Shown one piece after another: positions 1-11,183 of a stretch of 64,000 nucleotides of DNA. Position 1 is the first letter of the stretch, and each line of letters starts with the position of its first letter. Origin of the DNA: Pisaster brevispinus (lineage: Eukaryota > Echinodermata > Asteroidea > Forcipulatida > Asteriidae); assembly GCA_023634235.1 (NCBI GenBank), contig JAMKCF010000004.1:24126527-24190526 (forward strand). Direction: 5' to 3'. Below the pieces are notes generated by a model, which ran no database searches, was not told the DNA's origin, and worked only from the letters and a program-made list of their open reading frames with translations. The translations under genes were made by a program, and so were the position numbers.

Positions 1-331
1 ATGCAACATAATGCAACGAGGGATATTGTTGCAATGTGAAGGCATGCTGTTTGTGAAAGGACTGAGCAAGGGTGTTTGCCCTGTTAAATGCAACAGTATG
101 CACATAAGTGTAATGTTAAACTGTTATTATACAGTCTTTTGAATATGATTTGAATTATGATTCTTACCTAATATTACATCATACTTCTCAATACTTTTCC
201 CATAACAAATATTTTGAAATACCCATTATAAGTTGTTCAGATACAATAGAAGCACCCAAATCTATATGAAGTCACTTTACTGCTAAATGCAAAAAATTCA
301 GCCAAAGAATGACATCTGAGTTGACTGCCAA
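1..331. other. Left flank of the LINE, no gene seen
   Basis: AT-rich sequence upstream of the LINE ORF. An in-frame TGA at 317-319 closes the LINE frame just before its first ATG. This stretch could be the 5' UTR of the element or host DNA. No first LINE ORF is visible, and one could lie outside the window. Confidence 0.5.
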
Positions 332-3300
332 ATGGGTGAAAATCCCCTCGACAGCCATGACCCTCCACATGACATAACAATATTTATGGATATTTCTGTC
401 AACCCAGGCCTTCGTATCGGATCCACTAGTAATGACGAGTTGCATTTTATACATACAGATAGTTCGCATTCTATTATGTCTAGTAATTCAACTATAATGT
501 ATTCCCGTGGTCAACTTTTTAACATCCGTAAGACTTCTTGTCACTCCATTCAGCCTGGATTGCTTTCTATTCTAAAAGCGAATGGAATTCTTCGGTTCAG
601 GGGTAATAGAGCGGGTCATTGTAACTTTAAGTGTAAAATTCCTGTTCAAATTGGTCACCGCCTTGATTATGTTCATAATAGGGTATTGGAAAACCGCACT
701 GATCCTGTCCTTAAACACATTGTTGTAAATCCTGCCGATCCCTCTGATGATCTATTTAAACTCTGTTGCTTAAATACTAGATCTCTTAAAAATAAAGCAG
801 CTAATTTTGTTTCTTATGCTATTAATAGTGAGGCTGATTTGTTTGCCCTTACAGAGACTTGGTTTACAGATATGGATGTTGCCCACAAGGTTGGAGCAAC
901 TCCACCTGGTTTTAGATTGCTAGATCATCCCCGGAAAAACCGTGTGGGGGGAGGCACTGCTTTGTTGTTTCGTGATCATTTGAATGTCAAGAAAATTGCT
1001 GGAGATGAATTAGACTCATTTGAGTTTTCAGAATGGTCTGTAGGGATTAATTCGTGTAAATTACGACTTGTAATTATTTATAGGCCACCTTACTCAGCTA
1101 GCCACCCTTGTACAGTTAATCGGTTTATCAATGATTTTGCTGATTATTTAGAATCCATTATTTTATCTTCTGAACCAGTTTTAATAACTGGGGATTTTAA
1201 CATCCATGTTGACATCTCTGATGATCCAAACACTATACGTTTTTTGTCACTTCTTGAATCCATGGGTCTCCAGCAACATGTTAACAAACCTACTCATGAG
1301 ATGGGTCACACACTAGATCTTGTTATTACCAGGAAATCGGACATGGTTCTTAATAGCCCCCCGACACCTCACCACCTTTTTACTGATCATTTTTCTGTTA
1401 TTTGCAATTTGCAACAAAACAAGTCTGCTTTTCCTGCTAAACAGATTGTTTATAGGGATATTAAATCCATTGACATTAATTGCTTCAAAGGTGACTTAGT
1501 CTCTTCTAGGCTGTGCAGGGACACTCCTCAAGGTCTTGAGGAGCTTACGAAGTGCTATAATTCTACGCTAGCTGGTGCCTTCAATACACATGCCCCACTA
1601 AAGTCTAAGATGGTCACCGCTAGGCCCCGTCTACCTTGGTTTAGTCAAGAAATCAACTCTGCCTTGAGGATGAGGAGACGTGCAGAAAAGAAGTGGCGAC
1701 GAACAAACATGGTCTCTGATCTTTCAGAATATAAGCTTATAAGAAATAAGGTTACCTTTCTACTTAATAAAGCTCGCTGCAATTTTTACAAAGACTTTAT
1801 CGAAAGTAATAGTTCCGACCAGAGGAAATTATTTAGAGCATCTAAAAAGCTGCTTGGGCATAGTGTTGACGTCCTCTATCCACCTTTTAAAGATAAAATT
1901 ACTCTTGCTAATGATATGGGTAGCTTTTTTGTAAAGAAAATATCTAATATTCATGCTAAACTTGATGACTTGGAAGTTTCAACCTCTGTTGACAGACCGT
2001 TATCTTTTACACCTGAAACAATGTCCAGTAATAACCTGTTTGATAGTTTCGCACCATTAACCGAGTCACAGGTAAAACAGCTAGTTGTCAATTCTTCTAA
2101 GGGATCATGCGCTCTGGATCCCATGCCTACTAACCTTGTGGGTGAGTGCCTTGATGTTTTGCTTCCAGTAATTACCAGCATTATAAACTCATCATTAGTT
2201 TCTGGTACATTTCCTACTGACTGGAAAGAAGCTTTAATATGCCCTTTATTAAAAAAACCCAATCTTGATATAAAATTAGAAAACTACCGACCAATCAGTA
2301 ACTTACAATTTATTTCTAAATTAACTGAGAGGGCTGTTTGTGACCAACTTTATAGTCACATGTCAAAACATTCCATGTTTCCGGTTCTCCAATCATCTTA
2401 CCGGAAGCATCACAGTACAGAGACGGCTCTTATTAAGGTTAAAAATGATTTACTGATGAGGATGAATTCCCAACATGTTATTCTGCTTGTCCTTTTAGAC
2501 CTGAGTGCAGCGTTCGATACTGTTGATCATGAAATTTTATTGAAACGTCTTCAGTCTAAATGTGGAGTCACTGGCAAGGCCCTCGATTGGTTTTCGTCCT
2601 ATTTGTCAGATAGAAGTCAACGTGTATCCATTCAAGGTACCTTATCAGAGAAGTTTAACATCAACTGTGGTGTTCCTCAGGGATCCTGCTTAGGACCATT
2701 TCTATTTATTGTCTATGCCTCTAAATTGTTTGACATGGTTGAGCATCATCTGCCTGATGTTCATTGCTATGCCGATGACACTCAGCTGTATCTATCTTTT
2801 AGACCCGACGACGACAAATCTTGTCAAGCTGCTGTGACTATAATCGAAGATTGCATTAGGGACATCAGGCAATGGATGTTACATGACCGGCTTTTAATTA
2901 ATGATGCTAAAAGTGAATTTTTGATTATCGGATCAAAGCAGCAGTTGAAGAAAATTAATATTTCCGATATAATGATAGGTGAAGCTACTGTTTTTCCTAC
3001 AACATGTGTTCGTAACTTGGGGTCTTGGTTCGATTCTGAACTTACAATGAACACCCACATCAATAAAGCTTGCTCTGCAGCCTTTTTTCATCTTCACAAC
3101 ATCAAACGCATTAGTCAATTCCTTACACAAGACTCTCTTTTAAAACTAATTCATGTATTTGTGACCAGTCGACTTGATTATTGTAATAGCCTTTTGTATG
3201 GTCTGCCAAAGTCACAGATAGCTAAACTACAAAGGGTTCAAAACGCAGCTGCCAGAATTGTTACCAACACACACCGATTTGAACACATCACACCTATAAT

Positions 3301-3628
3301 TCGTCAATTACATTGGCTGCCTGTTTCGTACAGGATTAATTTTAAAATGCTGTTGTTGACATTCAAAGCTCTTCATGGTCTTTCTCCAAAGTACTTACAG
3401 GATCTTGTTTCCATCCGGAAAGCATCTTCATATAAACTTAGGTCAGGGAATAATGGTATTTTCTTGGAGTATCCTTCTGGTAAAATGTTGACTATATTTG
3501 GTGATAGGGCTTTTTCTGTGGCAGCCCCTAAGCTCTGGAATGCGCTACCGTTTCACATACGTAGCGAACAGAAACTCATCTCTTTTAAATGTAATATAAA
3601 AACCCACCTTTTTAAAACCGCTTTTTAG
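332..3628 (+). CDS. LINE ORF2-type protein: AP endonuclease and reverse transcriptase
   Basis: This 1098-aa protein nicks target DNA and reverse transcribes the element's own RNA at the nick (target-primed reverse transcription, known for the family). Residues about 143-358 form an endonuclease/exonuclease/phosphatase-fold domain, with LNTRS near 148, LTETWF near 173, ITGDFNIHVD near 285, LDLVITR near 328 and TDHFSV at 351. The RT spans roughly 630-890, with NYRPISNL at 651, motif A LDLSAAFD at 722-729, motif B GVPQGSCLGP at about 780-789 and the catalytic YADD at 813-816. A typical CR1/L2 C-terminal block follows. No stop or frameshift interrupts the frame and all key catalytic residues I looked for are present, so the copy may be young. 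The ATG at 332 is the first after an in-frame stop. Residues 20-27 (DISVNPGL) resemble a degenerate 2A motif. Motif B and downstream residues (FIVYASKLF) differ slightly from the commoner form. Confidence 0.93.
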   Translation: MGENPLDSHDPPHDITIFMDISVNPGLRIGSTSNDELHFIHTDSSHSIMSSNSTIMYSRGQLFNIRKTSCHSIQPGLLSILKANGILRFRGNRAGHCNFKCKIPVQIGHRLDYVHNRVLENRTDPVLKHIVVNPADPSDDLFKLCCLNTRSLKNKAANFVSYAINSEADLFALTETWFTDMDVAHKVGATPPGFRLLDHPRKNRVGGGTALLFRDHLNVKKIAGDELDSFEFSEWSVGINSCKLRLVIIYRPPYSASHPCTVNRFINDFADYLESIILSSEPVLITGDFNIHVDISDDPNTIRFLSLLESMGLQQHVNKPTHEMGHTLDLVITRKSDMVLNSPPTPHHLFTDHFSVICNLQQNKSAFPAKQIVYRDIKSIDINCFKGDLVSSRLCRDTPQGLEELTKCYNSTLAGAFNTHAPLKSKMVTARPRLPWFSQEINSALRMRRRAEKKWRRTNMVSDLSEYKLIRNKVTFLLNKARCNFYKDFIESNSSDQRKLFRASKKLLGHSVDVLYPPFKDKITLANDMGSFFVKKISNIHAKLDDLEVSTSVDRPLSFTPETMSSNNLFDSFAPLTESQVKQLVVNSSKGSCALDPMPTNLVGECLDVLLPVITSIINSSLVSGTFPTDWKEALICPLLKKPNLDIKLENYRPISNLQFISKLTERAVCDQLYSHMSKHSMFPVLQSSYRKHHSTETALIKVKNDLLMRMNSQHVILLVLLDLSAAFDTVDHEILLKRLQSKCGVTGKALDWFSSYLSDRSQRVSIQGTLSEKFNINCGVPQGSCLGPFLFIVYASKLFDMVEHHLPDVHCYADDTQLYLSFRPDDDKSCQAAVTIIEDCIRDIRQWMLHDRLLINDAKSEFLIIGSKQQLKKINISDIMIGEATVFPTTCVRNLGSWFDSELTMNTHINKACSAAFFHLHNIKRISQFLTQDSLLKLIHVFVTSRLDYCNSLLYGLPKSQIAKLQRVQNAAARIVTNTHRFEHITPIIRQLHWLPVSYRINFKMLLLTFKALHGLSPKYLQDLVSIRKASSYKLRSGNNGIFLEYPSGKMLTIFGDRAFSVAAPKLWNALPFHIRSEQKLISFKCNIKTHLFKTAF
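389..412 (+). other. 2A-like motif at the LINE ORF N-terminus
   Basis: Residues 20-27 of the LINE ORF read DISVNPGL. The consensus of 2A ribosome-skipping peptides is D-V/I-E-x-N-P-G-P, and such motifs are reported at the N-termini of CR1-like LINE ORFs in sea urchin. Here the Glu is Ser and the final Pro is Leu, so skipping is probably weak or lost. The match is seen directly; function is inference. Confidence 0.45.
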
Positions 3629-3925
3629 TGTGTCTTCTTCTATGGTCACCTTGCCAGTTAGTTTGTATTTTAGCATAGATTAGGTTTAGAGGCGTCTGTC
3701 TCCTGAAAAGGTCAAAACATTACCGATGCCAGCAGGGATAGGCCTATGAAATAAGTAACTATTAGTTCTCTGTTGGCGGGACAGACGTATCCCCATACTT
3801 TTGTTTGGGCACTGGCCTGGTGACCAGTCTTTTTTCTTTGTCTTTTTCTTCCACTCTGTGCTTTTTAACTTGTGTTCTGCGCCCTTGATCATTTTGTATG
3901 TAAGGGGCGCAATATAAATTTTAAA
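3629..3925 (+). other. LINE 3' UTR
   Basis: Noncoding stretch between the ORF stop and the (ATT)n tail, ending in the GGGGCGCAATATAAA motif. In this LINE group the 3' end is the site recognised by the RT when it starts copying (family knowledge). No other gene is seen in it. Confidence 0.75.
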
Positions 3926-3953
3926 TATTATTATTATTATTATTATTATTATA
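3926..3953 (+). repeat. (ATT)n microsatellite tail of the LINE
   Basis: About nine ATT/TTA units directly after the 3' UTR. It marks the 3' terminus of the insertion. Confidence 0.9.
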
Positions 3954-6576
3954 TCAACGCAAACAAAAAATTGCAGCTGTCTGAGAAACTTCGTTCAGCA
4001 TTGTGTTATACTTCACCGATTGCCTAGGGTCATATATTATTAATTACCGCTAATTTTCTGAGATGAAATAATTAAAAAGATGGAAAAAAACCCACAGAAA
4101 AATAACTTTTTCCTTGGATTGATATATACAGAACCACAAAGCAGGTTATTACTTCAGGAAAAGGTAAAAATATTGTTGATTCGTGCAAACAGCGAGTTTT
4201 TCTTTGGATTGTCGGCAATCGCGAAGCTACCCTTCAAATAAATAGTGTAATTTAATAAAACAATTACCATCATCCTTGCGGAGTTTGAAGGGGGAGACCA
4301 TGAACAAAATTTCCATACGGCTTCAAATTCTATGGTAACCAAGTGCGTGACAGACCCAGAACGTTTGTTATAACATTTAATAATCATAAATGAGTTATTC
4401 AATAGTAATTTCACACGTAAATGTTTGGGTAAGAATTTGGTATAAAGCTATACCGTCTGAATGATTTTTTTTGGTTACTTTAAAAAATGCATTGCGGTAC
4501 CACTCACCCCTTTTTAGCGAGGTAGTCTGGCCGACCGAAGTCTTTGAAGTTAAACATTATATATTTTTTAACCCATCGCTTTTTAACCCTCACCAAATCT
4601 CCTCCCAAGAAAACCATCAAAACTGAAGAGCTTTTTTTGTGTGTGAGTAGAAGATTCACTTTTGACTACCGTTCGTTGCTGTAATTTTCAGATGACGAAA
4701 AGATTTTCTTTCGACCAATTGTTGAAATTAGGCGGACTATGTTTAGGCATTGCCCCAACCACCGTGGCCTATTGAAGCTCAGACTAACTAATGACGGGCT
4801 TGACTGTCTCAATGGTAATATTGACAGTATTGGAATAGTGTACTGTATGATTATCACTAAATTCATCTTGCTTAATACTTAGACTCGTCCTGCCCTTTTT
4901 CTGTGTGCGACCGCAGCACCCACTTGCACAACGCCGTTATCTTTAGCTTAGCCACGGCCTCGCCGTGGAAATTCAAATTTAAAAAAGGGGCCACCGTGTG
5001 ACATTTTGTTTTAAAAATAAACCTTTTACAAAAGACTTTGGAAGTCTCACACGTATTTTAAACTTCTGGGACCAAGTGGGTCCTAACCATAATGTTGAGT
5101 TTAAAGGTAGTTTAAGAATTATATGATACTGTTGGGAAAGTAAAATGCATCCTTGATATGATTATGCAAGTAGAACAATCTTAACAAATCAACGAAGAAA
5201 ATCTGGGAGATAAGACTTGACCACCGTTTCCGGTTACTTGTAAACAATTAAGAATTTAGCCCGACTGACGTTCATGTTATCATAAAACCTATAAATGGTC
5301 ACACAAAGTCGGGCATGATTCGCAAATGGGGTATCTAAAAAAATAAGCATCGCCGTTCCAAGTTGTAATTTTGTTTCAATGTTAACTTTAAATTTATTTG
5401 TACTATATAGAAACATTGAAACTGTATTTATAACAAATTGCCATGGGTTATTATTATTTTTCAAGAATTGTCTATTAATAGAATTATAAAAAGAAGACTT
5501 TTTGATTTCATAGAAAAATGTAGTTTTCGTTCAAGTGTTTTTTTTGTTTTCGATACGGGCGAGACATGCACAGTCTAGACAAGGAACAAACTCACATTAT
5601 GTGTTTGGGATTCAAAACCCACTTCTAGCAAAAAGCACGGCAAATAATAATATGGTCCCTGATCACTTATTGCGCAAAACTGTCAAGAGGATTCTGTCTG
5701 AACATGGAAAATAATTCGAGGCCGTAACTCTTTTATTTACGGCATTCTCCACGGATGAGATATAAAAAGTCTAGTTTGAAAATGTTAAAGCATTAGAATG
5801 GAGGGCATGCGACCGACTTTAATTCAAGAACGAAAACACGTAACATATGGCCCTTTCCTCTTTAACAATGAATAAGGATTCACTCTAACTCTGGTGCCTC
5901 CCCGGTATTATCAGTAGCGGCAAATGGCTTGGCCCATTTTTAATACTTAACGAAAACGGGTCGTGGTATACGTCACAAATGTTTAACTGACTACAAATCG
6001 TGTCTAGCTCTACCTAGTATCTTTCGAATTCACCGGAGCTACCAAATTATCGAAACAACTGTCAGACCTTGAGGCGATGTTGATGCAGAAAATATATCAA
6101 ACTCAACCTCCCTCAGGCCCGCGAGAACACATTTTTGCAAAGGGGTGCTGTTAAAAAAAATTTTTTTTAAGGACAATTGGCGTGAGCAGAGCGCAAAGCC
6201 ACTACGGCGTATGGTCAGGGCACGCTTAAATGCTCTGTCTTACAACCAGAGACACGATTTGACAGCACCTCCCACTCTCGCGGGCCTGACCTCCCTTCAT
6301 GGCCCTGTGCACATAATTACAATAGTCAACAAGGGCAAACAGCTCTCTAGCAGCTTATTACATTATTTCGCGACGTTTGGAACTTTAATTTTCTGTAAGT
6401 TTAAAGGCACCGCGTCCTCTGCAAAACAGTGCGAGATCCATTTATCTTCACTGTGTAGTAGTGACCGGGTTCTGGGATGACCGCTGCTAATGCCAGTACT
6501 AGGCCGAACAACAGCCAGCCTCCAACCCTCTCGGTAATAGCATTTTATAGCTTCACGGTGTTATAGTAAGAGGAAA
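3954..6576. other. Intergenic, no gene recognised
   Basis: AT-rich sequence with only short unmatched ORFs. The longest, about 110 codons at 6145-6480 on the plus strand, has no recognisable domain and starts in a poly-A/T run. I see no RNA gene or clear transposon end here. Confidence 0.6.
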
Positions 6577-7011
6577 CAGGGGCCCAATTTCATAGCGCTG
6601 CTTAACGTTAAGCAAGTGTCCGTGCTAACTATAGCAGAAACTTTTTTGCTTAAGCATAAGCGTATATACAGGTTAGCAAAAAAAAAAAAAAAAAATCATT
6701 GTTACGTCATTCATCTTCATACAGTAAGCACCAGAGGGTTAGCATGCCTTTTCGTGTGCTTACGGCTAGCAGCGCTATGAAATGGAAATCGCACAGTTAG
6801 CACAGAATCGGCCGTTAAGCAGCTCTATGAAATTTCATAATCTGTTGAGCAAAAAACACTGCTGAGCATATTTCTATGCTAATGAGTGGGGCACCAGTCA
6901 ATACAGTGTGAACTTTACGGAATTTTGGCTGGTAAACAGTTTCTGCTCAGCAGTATTTTTCTGTGCTTAGCAAATGTGTGTGCTTACTTGCCTTATGGAA
7001 TTGGGCCCTGG
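6577..7011. mobile_element. Foldback/MITE-like element with nested inverted repeats
   Basis: The left end reads GGGCCCAATTTCATAGCGCT from 6580. The right end, TGGAATTGGGCCCTG at about 6996-7010, is its approximate inverse. A second inverse copy lies inside at 6767-6784 (AGCAGCGCTATGAAATGG), pairing with 6586-6602, and a third at about 6825-6842. This suggests two related foldback elements nested or abutted. No ORF is present, so the element would be non-autonomous. A poly-A run sits at 6676-6693. No convincing target-site duplication was found. Confidence 0.7.
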
Positions 7012-7045
7012 TCATCATACTGTAACAATATCTCATTTTACTTCT

Positions 7046-7095
7046 AAGAGATAGAGAGAGAGGGGGGGGGGGGCGAGAGATGGGGGGGGGGAGAC
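7046..7095. repeat. GA-rich and poly-G low-complexity tract
   Basis: Short AGAG repeats followed by two long G runs, about 7062-7073 and 7082-7091. Confidence 0.9.
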
Positions 7096-7096
7096 A

Positions 7097-8739
7097 CATA
7101 TCCTTGTTCTTTCCTTTCTCCCTGCACTTAACAGTTTCCCATAGACTTTGTACAACAATTTCCTTGTGGAGCACCCCAATCTTTAGAATATCCATGTGGA
7201 GACCTTTTTGTTTTTCCCTTTTTTGTTTTGTCCTTGGTCTCCATTAAGGTACCGAAAATGGACACGCCCTTAGCCTACTGATCCAGTTTGTGGGTCCTGC
7301 TGTTGTTGTTCTGTTATTCTCTTTTCCGAAAAATAACTTGTGGCGTCCAGGTGGAATTAAGAATTCCCCTGCGGGGTCCATTGTTCCATTGTGTAAAAGA
7401 CCCAAACGAGGGCCCTTTCGTATGTTGCAATAGTTTCATTTAAATCACTGATTATTGGTGCCGAATCTCCCCAGTTAAAGGTGGAATGTTTCATTACGTA
7501 ATTGAATAATTTTCGCAGAGTAAAACCCATTGGGCGCACGCACCCTCGTGGTCTGTTATCCAGAAGAGTGTGTGGTGAGCATCATGGCTCCCTTTTGTTC
7601 GTATAGGGTCGACAGCATTATCGGTGAGTGTTTGGTCCCTGACTTTAAAAGTTGGAGATTCTGCATCAATTGTAAAATTATTGTCATAGCAATGTGGTAA
7701 CTTAATTGAAAACAAAGTTTTTTCGTCTGAACGCGCTTTCTTACATTTCATGTTGGCCAATGGGATCCCAAATAGTTGGCATAAACCCCAACCATCACAA
7801 TACATATATCCGTGTTTATTCCATAATTTTCTCGATAAAAGAACTAATGAAAATTTTATTTTTAATATCAAGGTAAAAAACCATAGGGGAAACTCACTGG
7901 GTAAATTTGAAATAATTTTAATTTATTTTAAATTAAGTTAGATTTTGCTTCTTTTGTAATTGAGAACACAAAACGGTAAAAGAATGGTAGCACTCGTATA
8001 ATTGTATGCGCTCTTGTATTCTACTTCGATGCCTCGACCCGAAAGCCTAAATTAAACCGTCTCGTTCGAGGCTGTAGGCAAACATATAAATATATTTATC
8101 ACCTCTTTCTATGACAAAAATCTTAACTGAAAAAAAAAAAACCCAAATGAAGGACAACTGTCTTTGAACCTTAACTTAATTATCAATGGAGTTAATTTCG
8201 TCCAAGTTTACACGGCACAAAAGGATGCGCCCTTTGTGATTGCTGGCCGGAAGGGAATACAGTTTTGTTTCTGCAAATTAACCCACAGAGAGAAAGAGAA
8301 CTCAAACTAAACAAAGCCGGTTTATTTCATTGTATAAAGAACACAATGTCAATTAAACTGACAAGAAATGAATCTCCTCAAGAGGTTGAAATTAAATTTT
8401 TGTTGACTCTAGTTCAATTTCAAGTTCAAGAACAATTTAACACGATAACAGTTTTTCAGCACGAAAGGCACCGCCCCATACGGGAAGTAACACATCGTTT
8501 TAGGAATTTACGTTCGCAGCACGTTGTCCGTATTCAAATATACATTTTATGCCCTTGGTATATTTCCACCCTTGTGCCCTTACTCTGAAATACAGTACTG
8601 AAAATAATTTGCAGATCTTGGCTCAGTTCAACCTTGTATAGCCATAGAATATACGAGTTTACGTCACTGATATTTCCCCAGGGATATCCAGCTCACTACC
8701 AATGCTTAGCTTTTCTTTAAAATGTTGCTCGTGAAAATT
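7097..8739. other. Intergenic; unidentified minus-strand reading-frame pair at 7357-7871
   Basis: Minus-strand frames at 7494-7871 and 7357-7539 overlap in different phases and could be one broken ORF, or chance. No motif is recognisable in either. The rest is AT-rich with no supported gene. Confidence 0.35.
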
Positions 8740-10374
8740 ACGGGTAAAGACGAGTTCCCATTCTACTACGAAGAAGAAAGAATCTATAATAAGATCGAGT
8801 CTATTCTGGAAAAAGACACAGATTTGTTTGTCAGATAAAACATCTAGGGCGATGTTTACTTGTATAAAACTTTTGCACGCTAAGCAGGCTGAAATAGTGG
8901 ATCTCCGTAAATCCAAAATGGAGGGTGTTATTATTAGGTCTAAATCTATGGCTTGAATGTGGTGAAAAGCCATTCAAATTTGTTCATGAATATTGGAACA
9001 TGCAACGTTGTCAATGAGTTGATTACGGGTGTTGTCAACGTGGCGAAGTCTGTCTTTAGCCATAACATTCTTTACCGAAGCTAAAAGTTTTCACAAAATC
9101 ATTGCATTTCTCCAGGAATGTTCAAGATGGAGTCAAACTGAATTCCATCTTTGCTAAAGCTTCCAAACCTTCCAAACCTTCCGATTCAATAAGGGACAGC
9201 GTCGAGGGACCTTTGTCCTATGATGAGTCTGTGCTAGCCCTAAAGAAAAGTAAGAGTGGCAAATCACCTGGTTTCGATGGTTTTAGCTTGAGTCCTACAC
9301 AAAATTCTCCAGAGCTTGCCTGTTATTTACTGCGTTCACTAAATTATTCATACTTCTCAGGTGAACTTTCAGCGACACAAGAGTATGGGGATCATTACTA
9401 TTTTGCTGAATGGTGATAAATCCCGTAAGTACTATTTCACTTTTGAACACATTTGTATAACAATTTTTCAGCCTTTCCTGCTAAGGGGCTTAAGGGTTGC
9501 CTTCCCAATATCATTCATGAGAGGCAGAGAGGTTTTATGGCTGGTCGTTTTATTAAGGATAATATTCGTCTCATCTATGATAACTTAATAATATAACTGA
9601 TTGCGATAATATTCAGTTGTTTTCGTTTATAATTGACCGCGAAAAGGCCTTTGAGTCTGTCTCCCTTGAGTTTGTTTTAAAATTGCTGAAGTGTTTCAAT
9701 TTCGGACCTTCGATTAAAAAGTGGGTGAATCAGCTTTATAATCGAGCATCGTCCTCTGTACTTGTAAATGTGTTTTTGTCCGAATCATTCAACATCGAGA
9801 GAGGCTGCAGGCAAGGAGAATGTTTGGGCCTTATCCGTTTCTCCTTCGTGTTGAGGTATTTGTCAATGATGTTATGTAATGATAAAAATATTACATGTAT
9901 TCAGATAGGCGAGAATGAGTTCTTTTGCACTGCGCTGACGGCACTCTTGATTGGGTCTGAATCTATGCGCTCCACTTTTTTTATTTTGACAAATTTGTCA
10001 ACATTTCTGTTTTGTCCAAATCTTTTAACATCGAGAGCGGCTGTAGGCAAGGAGACGGTTTGGGCCTTATCCATTTCTCCTTCGTGTTGAAGTATGTGTA
10101 AATGATGTTATGTGATGATACAAATGTTAAATGTAATGAGATAGGCGAGAATGAGTTCTTTTGCACTACGCTGACGACACTGTTCTAATTTTGAATGGAT
10201 CTAAATCTTCTATGCGCTCCGCTTTTTTTTTTTTTTTGACAAATTTGTCAATTTCTGGTTTAAAGATTAAATTTGGTGCTCGATATGGGGGCATGTTGTA
10301 CCCTCCCCTATTGTGTCTTCATTGTGTGCTTGGAATCTGCGGAATTCTAGAGAGGATTTTATGAGGGTATTTCT
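8740..10374 (+). pseudogene. L1/Tx1-like LINE ORF2 relic, multiply frameshifted
   Basis: Pieces of one LINE reverse transcriptase appear in order but in different frames. The linker before the RT shows AEIVDLRKSKMEG (about 8890) and WLECGEKPFKF (about 8950). The RT N-terminus shows KSGKSPGFDGF (about 9253-9285), then GIITILLNGDK and, in another frame, IIHERQRGFMAGRFIKDNIR (about 9507-9570). Motif A is FIIDREKAFESVSLEFV (about 9625), where a functional copy would have Asp at the second acidic position. Motif B is IERGCRQGE (about 9797). Motif C, HYADDTVLIL, is at about 10164. Stops and frameshifts separate nearly every block, so this is a dead copy. An internal duplication (9773-10250) adds further disruption. 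It belongs to a different LINE lineage from the intact element at 332-3628. Confidence 0.8.
9773..10250. repeat. Local tandem duplication inside the LINE relic
   Basis: About 9773-9998 and 10009-10250 are the same sequence: both contain AACATCGAGAG, the GGCGAGAATGAGTTCTTTTG block and a closing GACAAATTTGTCAA palindrome. The offset is 236 bp at the start and 250 bp at the end because of a longer T run in the second copy. The second copy keeps the YADD motif in frame; the first does not. Confidence 0.85.
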
Positions 10375-10464
10375 GTATACAACAGTAAAATAGTTTGTTA
10401 GAGTACGGGATTCCACAAAGGGGGGGGGGGGCGGGTTTCCCTCTTCTCCCGTATCGGGAATGGT
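10275..10464 (+). repeat. Interspersed repeat family, copy 1
   Basis: Begins GGTGCTCGATATGGGGGCAT and ends GTATCGGGAATGGT. It shares the middle block TGTGCTTGGAATCT and an internal G run with the other copies. No ORF. The start and end carry similar sequence in direct orientation (ATATGGGGCATGG and ATATTGGGCATGG in the best copies). Confidence 0.75.
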
Positions 10465-11183
10465 TTATCTTATCCAAAAGTTGTTGCCCCGAAAAGTTGT
10501 GCTCTTATAGGCCAAAGAAACCCATGGGGAAACCCGAATCTCAAGCTTCTTTTGATTTGCCGGTTTCATGTTAATTAGATAAGAATGAACGAGAAATGTC
10601 CGTTTTTACCTCTCGAGAAGAACGATTTGAGAAAAAACTTCAGAAATTATTTGTGCCTCAAACGGCAATATCGCTGAAGTCTTTAATAAATGGGGCGCTC
10701 TCTCTCTGCACCGTGCCTCTAGTAATGTCTTCAAATTAATTTGCAACATAATATTCTAAAATTGATTTGTAATTCTATGACTATTATTTACTGTAATTTC
10801 CTGGTGCGATTCAGGGGATTAATTAAATGCATCAGTATCCTCGGGAAATACAATTAACAAATAACAAATATATAAATAATAAATGAGTGAAGAAACTCTC
10901 AAAGTGATATTCTTACATCTGTGCGTGTAGCTAGAGACTTTATCATCAACTTCATTCTATTATGAATTAAGAGGTGCGGCAATAAATTGAAAATTACTAA
11001 ATGTTAATATACATGACAAAAATTGCAATTGACTGTAAAAGAAACCCTTCAGGAAGAAGAAATACAATTTAAAGATAAGGTGTCTTTTTTAACACCTGGA
11101 AAAAATGTCTGATTAGGAGTGTTGAACAATCTGCGTTTGCGTATCCGATTTCCCTCAAATCTTCCTATAGGGACGGGAACGTT
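10465..11183. other. Intergenic, no gene recognised
   Basis: AT-rich. No ORF, RNA gene or transposon end that I can support. Confidence 0.6.

Larger units (their letters stand above)
332..3953 (+). mobile_element. Non-LTR retrotransposon (LINE), CR1/L2-like group
   Basis: The element comprises a single long ORF (332-3628), about 300 bp of 3' UTR and a terminal (ATT)n tract at about 3926-3952. The tail follows GGGGCGCAATATAAA, a 3' end style common in CR1/L2-like LINEs of marine invertebrates. The 5' boundary is uncertain and I found no clear target-site duplication. Clade is inferred from the RT signature LDLSAAFDTVDH, the KGSCALDPMPT block and the C-terminal RLDYCNSLLYGLP block. Confidence 0.9.

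Noticed and set aside
6145..6480. 111-codon plus-strand ORF
   Set aside because: Starts in a homopolymer run with a non-ATG codon in my reading of the context, has no recognisable domain and no splice partners.
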